Below are positions 56,965 to 64,000 of a DNA stretch of 64,000 nucleotides, in pieces. The notes under the pieces are model-generated. The model was not told the DNA's origin, ran no database searches, and saw only the letters and a program-made list of their open reading frames with translations. Made by a program: the position numbers and the translations under genes. How positions within the stretch are numbered: the stretch's first letter is position 1; the number at the start of each line of letters is the position of its first letter. Origin of the DNA: Balaenoptera acutorostrata (taxonomy: Eukaryota; Chordata; Mammalia; Artiodactyla; Balaenopteridae); NCBI RefSeq assembly GCF_949987535.1, contig NC_080070.1:8304016-8368015 (forward strand), read 5' to 3'.

Positions 56965-57420
56965 CCCATTCATTCATTCACTCATCCAATCATCAAACAT
57001 CCACTGTGTTTCCATTATGTGTCAAACATTATAAGAAACTCAGCAGAATAATGGAGAGAAAAGATACAGATTGAGAGTTCAGTTCAATTATTATTATGAA
57101 CACACAGGAGAGTAGGTGAGGGAAAGGAGGTCAGGAAGGAGGGTTTCCTAGAAGAGGTAACATATTTGAGCTATGTCTTGAAGGTTACATTACCCAGGTG
57201 AATAAGGAGGTAAAAGAGAGATACGGACTCCTACGTAAAGGAAGCAGAATGGCAAAGTTCTATACGGAACACGCAAGTAGGAGTGTACCCATCGATGGTA
57301 CAATAGGGCTGAAGAGATAAGTTTGAGAGGGTAGCAGGAGTAGGTCGCAATAGACAGTGGGTAAGGGTCATAGCACAACAAACTTTGTCCAAACAAGAAG
57401 TTATTTTGCCTTGGTTTATT
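56965..57420 (-). repeat. L2 fragment, reverse
   Basis: Reversed L2: cattcattcattcactcatc, tgtttccattatgtgtcaaa, tttcctagaagaggtaacat and gagctatgtcttgaaggtta. Diverged. Confidence 0.65.
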
Positions 57421-58200
57421 CTTGCTTTTCTGCGTTTACTTCTTCCTATTTAAGAAGGTTGAACTTCATTCTGAAACTAATGGGAAACAATTAAAGTATT
57501 TTAAGCAGGAGATTTTCAAGATCAAATTTGTATTTTAAAAGATCTACAGTGAGATGAAAGACAGATTTCAGGGGGATGGAGTCATGGAGGCCAGACGTGA
57601 TGCTCCTATGTTAATACAAAAGAGAAATAATAAGAGAGTAGTGGAAATGGAGAGGAAGAGAAAGTGGAAAGAGATGTAGGAGGTAGAATCAGCTTGGGAA
57701 TGTTGGGATTTGGGTGGGAAGATGGTGTGGAGATTAATCCTGGGTTTCTGGCTCAGGTGACTAAGAGGATGGTGATGTGCTTCACTAAGGTAGATCACAG
57801 GGAGGAAGATGAGAAATTTAGGGAAGGTCGAAGAAAGGATAATGAACCTGATACATGAGGTAGGCAAATGGCTATCGAAGTCTGGATCTCAGGAGCATTC
57901 TCTGGGCTGAAAATCCCATTTTAGGAACCATCAGGTAAATGATTGGTAGCAGGAGAGACGTCACTGGAATCTTTTGGATTCCAACAGCATTTAGAGAACA
58001 GAAAGAGAGGGAGCTAGCCATTGTGCAGGTCAAGAAAGAAAATGGACAGAGAGGGTGGAGGAGAAACAAGCAAAGAATTTCCAGAAAAGCAGTGTGGTCG
58101 GCATTGTCAGATTTCATAGCAAAGTCCATTAAGATGAAGGTCTGGAGTTTTTCTTTTAATTTGCCAGCTAGATGGTCTTTGTTGAGAGGAGTTTCAGGTG
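57421..58200. repeat. Probable ancient interspersed repeat, unclassified
   Basis: Purine-rich text such as ctgggtttctggctcaggtg, gactaagaggatggtgatgt and gaaggtctggagtttttc reads like an ancient mammalian LINE or LTR segment that follows the L2, but I cannot name it. Confidence 0.35.
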
Positions 58201-61200
58201 AAGGATGGGAAGAAGATGCCAGGCAGCAGCAGGCAGAGGAGAGAAGGGAAGGGAAAGGAAGGGGGAGGCCCTGAGAACAGCCTCCCACGCAGGAAGCTGG
58301 GGAATGAATGCAATCTCACGGAGGCTGTGCGGCCAGTAAGCCAGCACTTGACAATTAAAGCCTCCAGGCGTATGACTAACATTCCATCCTAATAACTCAC
58401 CAGCCCTTCCAGGAGGTTAGGTGTACACTTGTCCCAGTATCTGTGTCTGTGCTGTGCTTAGCAATAAAAGGAAGAAAAAGTCTTGCACTCAGTGAGCTAT
58501 CGTGTAAACAGTCACAACATCTAAGCAAATAACACAATAAAGTAAGTGAGGGCCATATTGGAATTGTGTAAAAACTGCTGCTGTGCCTTCTCACCTATGC
58601 CAATAGCTTTTTGTTTCTGTTTTTGTTTTTGTTTTATTTAGAGATAGGCAATTTAAAGGTAGGCAGCTGTACTGTGAGTTCAGGCTTGATGTAATAAATG
58701 AGCAAATGCTCTGAACTTAGAAAGGAGTTATTCAGGTATTGTACTTCATACAAATTTCCAGATTTTCCAGTTGTGTTGACTTGGAAAAGTCACTATTATT
58801 CCCTTCACAAGATCATTTATGACACCTGAATCTTAAGAAATACATTTGAGTTGATCTGGCAAGCGGTAGAGAGGGAGATTTCAGCACCCTGCTCTGAAGG
58901 CAGGAAGATGCCAGCTCTCTGAGATAAGGGTCCATTCTGAAACCTTGTCTCCCGCGTCTCTGGGGCCTGTCCCAGCAGATAGGGGGTTGTTTGCTTTCTA
59001 CATTCAAGCTATTTTGCTTCTCGCTTCTCTTTCCATCAGGGTAAAGAGTAACACATCCAACTTCTGATGCTTTCCAATGTTGGAACCATGACCAGTAATA
59101 AATTCTTGTTTCCTTTTGATGCAGTCAAGAGTTAAAAAAAAAAATAAGGCTTAAAATATTCCATTTACAGAAACTATAAAATCTGAGCCAGGACATTTGG
59201 TTAGTAAGCTGCACTAGGTCTCTGTTGATTCCATCTCTGGCCGTGTTACAGGAAGAGGACAAAGGTGGACGGTGCCGTGCCTACCTTGCAAAGGCCCCTG
59301 GGGCCTTCCAGAAAACGACCGAGACTGGTCATCACATCTATTATTCACCACATTGCATCTTTTCAAGCTGACCTAATGCTAAATTCTTTCTCTCAAAAGA
59401 AATTTCAGTTACTATCACTGTTTTTGGAAACTAGGGGATACTAACACACCTGGTGGAGGGGAAGAAAGAACCAGACACCCGTAGAACAGGAGTCAATGAG
59501 CTGCCTGGCAGGAAATGCCCTTGTTCTGCCCGTACGTCAAAAAGCCCATGAAAGAGTATGTATCTCAGAACCTCAGCTCAATTTCCGATTCTTCCTTCCA
59601 GTGGACAGTAGAAACAACCTAACACTGTTATATTTTTGTCATAAAGAGTGACAATAGATTGCATGAACCAGAGAAGCTGTATGGCTCAGTATTCTTGATA
59701 AAAATCAGGACAATGTCAGTCAAGGGAGCAAGGTCATCAGCAGCAGCTCCCTCAGCAGGAGACCGAGAAACGCGCTGTAGGGGATGTGGAGAAAGAGCCA
59801 GCTGATTCCCAACCACGCCTACAGGAGTACCAGGAAGCCCAGGAGAGGAAGGCTCATTGTCAAGTTGTTTGGGCTGTGGGTGTTCCAGTAGAAGCCCTAA
59901 GCTCTGCATGGGACCCAGGCTCTGAACTAACCTCACATGGCAGACCTCAGTTCCTATAGGGAAGGACTCCTGTTAGACATCAGGATAGGATCTAAGAAGG
60001 TGATCTGCAGTGACGTTTCTTGCATTCAGTGCAAGAAGGAGACACACTACTGACCGGGTGAGCGTAGCTCAATTTCCCAGTTCTTCCCCCATCCCCACCT
60101 TTTTCTCAAGTCACTTCTAGTCTTACATAACTAACGTTCCCAGTTAGGGTGATGCAAAATCAATGTTATTTTGTTCTCCTTCCTAGGAAAGTAAGTTAAG
60201 TGCAGTACAAAATGTTTTACTTAGCTGTTTCCTCATCTGCCAGGAACAGAAGAATGCCAATAAGAACAACACATTCCAGGGGAAAAGCAAGTTGTACACT
60301 TTGTTATTAGCATTGGCTAATTTAGTTATATCAAATCATCATAATTTACTAATTTGGCATATATTTTATATTCAGCAAGAAGAGAATGGTTCAATCTGTG
60401 TTGAGCAAAGAATTGCCTTATTTCAGTGCTGTGCTAACGAAGTGTTACTTTTTGCTTTACAAATCATTACTTACCTATTAATTGGCCTTGGGGAAAAGAA
60501 GTTAAAGGCGATAAAAATGGAAAGACTTTTTAAAAGACAAGATAAGGAGTGGTGAGAAAAGAAACAATTTAATTATCCAGTGCTAAGAGTTCAAGAATTT
60601 CTCTGACCTCAGAATATGAAGATTTTTGTTAACTATATTGAGTAGGTGTAATCACTGCAACGAGATTATGAAATGATAAACCACATTCTAGGTTAACTAG
60701 AAGCTGAATTATCAAAGTAAGTCATATTGTATTAAAACAGCCAAATATGGATTGAATTAAATGTAATCATGGCAGTTCGTACTCACTTAAGACCAAATTT
60801 TATTATGCTGAGGATTTTGAGGATTTATTATGGTTTGGATGACTAAACTGAAATAGGGAGAAAGAAAAGAGGCAACTTGTTCCTCCAAATTTAAAGAAAC
60901 CAACAGATCTCTTATTTCCTCCAATAACAAGCTGTTTCAGAAACACAAGGGCAAATGCATGGGGACTTCTTGATGAAAATGTGGCACATACCTGTGACTT
61001 TCAAAATATGTTCTTTAGAACTTCTGGGCTACACAAAGTAACCTAATAGTCTGCTTACATAAATATTATCCTGGGACATTTACGGTAAGACCCAGTATGG
61101 CCACTGGGACATTTAATTAGTTTCATTTCATCCACTTTTGCAGAATATTAAAAAGTGTAATACCTAACATTAAATACTGCAAAGGTTTATCGTCTCCAAA

Positions 61201-62869
61201 ATGAAAACTTAAAAGTATATTTTTAGCTTGATGAAACCTAGTCTTATTCTATCTACCACTATCTCCTTATCTACAAATTGTGTTAAAGAATCACAGGTGG
61301 CTTTTTTAGCAGAGGAGCTAACTAGAGCAGGTACAACTGCAGCAGGAACCTGCCTTTCAGTGCTCTGCTTAGCGCCCCCTGCTGACAGCCCCCGTACAGC
61401 ACTCCCCAGAATGCTGTCTGGCCCGTTCCGGCTGTTTGAAGGCACCTACAGGGCAGGATCCTCTTTCTAAAGAGAGACTCATACTCTGAAGAATCTCCCA
61501 GGACCCTCCCATCTTTACCGTGGCACCATCCAATCTGTTTTCCTCCACTTCATCACTGAATTTCAGCTGACCACTCCGATCTGATTACAGTTACCCATGG
61601 TGACAATATGCTTATTAAGTAAAGATATGTTTAATTCTAGACTGTAGATGCAGAACATTTTTGTACTGGTGAGAACCTTCCATGACCTAGAGAAGAAGGA
61701 AGGTAAAAGAACCTTTATAATAGGTTCCAGGTTGGCCTGGAGCAGAGAGGAAATTTGGAGGTGCTGTAGCTACCACAGAGCTCTCCAGATAATCTGATAG
61801 TTATAATTTGAAAGATCAAGCAGGCCAGAATCCCCTTTTCCTTCAGTAAGAGATGTGCGCAGTCCAAGGGTTGCAGAGCCCTAAAGATGATGCTGACAGC
61901 TGCCCCTGCCCCCAGCACCGGAAGGAGGAACAGGCCACTTGTCCTGGAGTTCTGTGGCTTAAGTAGAGGAAGCCTCTCTTCTTGGACATGTGAAATTGGT
62001 CCCTACGCAATCACTTCCAGGAACTGCACCAAGGCAGCCCAAGTCTCAGGATCCTCAGAGACAGATGAGGACTAGGAGGGGATGTCATGGAGGGAGTACT
62101 TCCAAGTTTTTTCCCTCTAGTGGGAAATCAGTACAGGGAAGGGTTTCCAACTTACCTAAAAGAAGATTCACCTGAGGCTCTTGTAAACCATATAGATTTC
62201 CTGGACTACAGAATAAAATCTATAGAATAAGAATCTCAGAGGAAGATCTTGAGATGCTGTCACTTAATACCCTAGTGATCCTTATCTTCCTACAGGTCTG
62301 CCTTACACTGACCTGTGGAAATGACAGTGGATTTAGTTCACAGAGTAGTGAGAGGCCTGGTGCCCGGGCCCCCTTGGGACACCAATCCAGGACCTGTTTT
62401 CTAGGTAAGATCTGAGGAGGTTATCACGGTGCTGACCACAGTAACACCTCCATTTAAAATTCCTAATTATTTTTTCTCTGAATAATGTAGTCACTGTAAC
62501 CCGCCCCCACTTTTTCTGCAATTTCATAACCATGATCCTGAGTCCAAATGGCTGTATTTTACTATTTAGATTAAGAGCTTTAAAAATAAAACTAAAAATC
62601 ATATACCTTGGCATTTTCATAGACACAAAAGCCATCATCTCAAGCCACCCATAACTTTCGTGAAATCGCTTCACTGAACCGGGCAACAATATTCTCGTTT
62701 GCTTCCCAGCCATCTAGTGCTATGTTGTTCTATGTTAATATAAAGACCAAACAAAGAATTAATCCAAAAAAGTCCTGTGCAGTTCATACTGCAGACAGTG
62801 ATGTAAAATTGGGAAAACTTATAATTTTGAAGTTATAATATAAACATTCAATTTGGTATTAAAGGTGAA
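58201..62869. other. Unique intron
   Basis: About 4.7 kb without a named repeat. Open frames of 88-126 codons occur (for example at 60292-60555 on plus and 62333-62713 on minus), but none has a recognisable domain, splice context or codon bias, so they are taken as chance. Confidence 0.4.
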
Positions 62870-63260
62870 CATTTTATCTCTCTATGATTGAATGTCATTA
62901 AAACTCATTTGATTAGGGCTGAATAGAAATGAGTGAAGCTGATTAGCTTCATGTTACATCTTTCAGAGTTACATCGGATTTTACTATATTTTATTAATTT
63001 GAATAGGGACCAAATTTAGAAATGGAGAATTGAAGTTCAGATCAAAATGGACCTGAACTGAAATGTTAATTCATTAAAAATTAATTTCACTGCATAATAT
63101 TTAAATTTATTTTATTGAATTGAACTTAATAGATTTCAATCAAGGACTGATTCCACTCAGCAGAATTTGACTGAGTTGAATCAAATCACTTTGAATCCTA
63201 CTCAAATGAATTAGATTTTATTAATTTGAATGGAATTGAAGTGACAGAGTAGATGGAAGT
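62870..63260. repeat. Cryptically repetitive AT-rich tract
   Basis: TTGAAT, AATTGAA and related words recur at irregular spacing (for example attgaattgaactt, gagttgaatcaaat, tttgaatggaattgaagt). It is not a clean tandem array. Confidence 0.5.
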
Positions 63261-64000
63261 TCATAATTCTGAGCAGAATTAAGAGAACAGAATAAGCCAA
63301 CCCACTCTAAGTTAACTTGGCTTCAGTTTCTATAGAGGTCCTGGGCATTCGTGGTCTCCTCAGTAACTCTGGTTAATTCCTTTGTACCATGGCCCCAGGA
63401 ACAAATGTGATTAATAGTACCAAAGTGATCGAATGGAACCATATGCTGTTTGTAGGATGTAGTGAAGCACTTTTTGAGTCTTTTCCACTGGAAAAGCCCT
63501 GGCCAATTATATTAAATATTTCTTTTCCTCTTTATAGAACAAATGAAGAAGGAATTAACTGAATCCCAGGGACCATGATTTGTGTGAGTACTGATTGCTC
63601 CCTTATTTTTATTCTCCATTAAATACTGTAGTTACTTGAAAAAACATGCCTTTCCTCAGCCTATTATTTATACTGAATGTCTTGATATCCTGTGCCCTGA
63701 TTTTATTAATTTTTATTTTATCTTTTAAATATAAAACAAGCACCTCAGCTTGTTTTGTATTTAAATGATGGCTATAACTTTTCAAATTAGTAGCAAAATA
63801 TTGTTTTGCAACTGAAATGACATGCTACATACGCAATAAGCACCTTCTTAGGGCTGGAGAGACAATTTGGGGGGTAGAAGTGAAAATGTGATTCCTGCCC
63901 TTCTAAGGTTCTGAGTTAGTGGAGACTGAGTTATGTTTAGTAGTTTACAATTATGAAAGCTTTATGCCTGGATATCTGATAGGGCACACACACAGTAAGA
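63261..64000. other. Unique AT-rich intron to the window end
   Basis: No gene or named repeat was recognised. Confidence 0.4.

Larger units (their letters stand above)
56357..64000 (-). other. CNTNAP2: CNTNAP2 intron upstream of the exon (partial)
   Basis: This is the intron preceding the exon in transcription order. It holds MIR and L2 relics and AT-rich unique sequence. No second exon with splice signals was recognised, and the intron extends beyond the window. Confidence 0.78.

Noticed and set aside
59225..59345. Exon-like segment following ttacag on the plus strand
   Set aside because: Open only briefly, no matching donor in frame, and on the strand opposite to CNTNAP2.
60292..60555. 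87-codon plus-strand open frame
   Set aside because: AT-rich chance frame, opposite to the host gene, no domain.
62333..62713. 126-codon minus-strand open frame in the sense direction of CNTNAP2
   Set aside because: No recognisable domain, low-complexity composition, no acceptor or donor around it, and it does not resemble any CNTNAP2 segment.
1..64000. A novel microbial-style defence or biosynthetic system
   Set aside because: The window is mammalian intron: spliced exon, LINE/SINE/LTR content and no clustered genes. No such system is present.

Overview
This is a vertebrate nuclear genomic window, almost certainly from a whale or dolphin. Six tRNA-derived SINEs share the cetartiodactyl CHR head (cttccctggtggcgcagtgg). 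L1 copies carry the cetartiodactyl 3' tail (ending near caattatactccaataaag), and older mammalian repeats (MIR, L2, L3/CR1, MLT1, MER5, Tigger) fill much of the rest. I see no bacterial, plasmid or organellar sequence.

The only host coding sequence I can support is one exon on the minus strand at 56200-56356. It encodes part of contactin-associated protein-like 2 (CNTNAP2, Caspr2), between the first EGF module and the third laminin-G domain. It has a canonical acceptor and donor. The rest of the window is therefore read as two introns: 56357-64000 upstream of the exon and 1-56199 downstream. Introns this long fit the giant size known for CNTNAP2.

Layout. 1-6.5 kb: old unique DNA with MER5, L1 and MLT1 fragments and a CHR SINE inside an old L1. 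6.5-15 kb: AT-rich intron with a hAT element flanked by an 8-bp duplication, a CHR SINE with an internal 23-bp minisatellite, and a 1.9-kb 5'-truncated L1. 15-20 kb: a cluster of LTRs (two copies of one ERVL-like LTR, and a class I-like LTR split by an L1 tail). 20-33 kb: mostly unique AT-rich DNA with an unusually readable L3/CR1 relic at 22.2-23.15 kb. 33-37 kb: a Tigger 3' half, MIRs, an MLT1 and a candidate conserved element. 37.6-43.7 kb: a three-layer nest of an MLT1-like LTR, a 5.5-kb L1 and a CHR SINE. 44-56 kb: a MER1-like hAT, MER5, MIR, L2, L1 tails and an unclassified LTR-like repeat present twice. 56-64 kb: the CNTNAP2 exon, then L2-rich and AT-rich intron.

Nothing here looks like a new multi-gene system. 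The best observations concern how insertions happened: precise target-site duplications, a probable short L1 3' transduction, an L1 insertion on an LTR TATA box, a PCNA-binding-like motif in a Tigger fragment, and a minisatellite that grew inside a SINE. All family names are assigned by eye from motifs and orientation; subfamily names are tentative.
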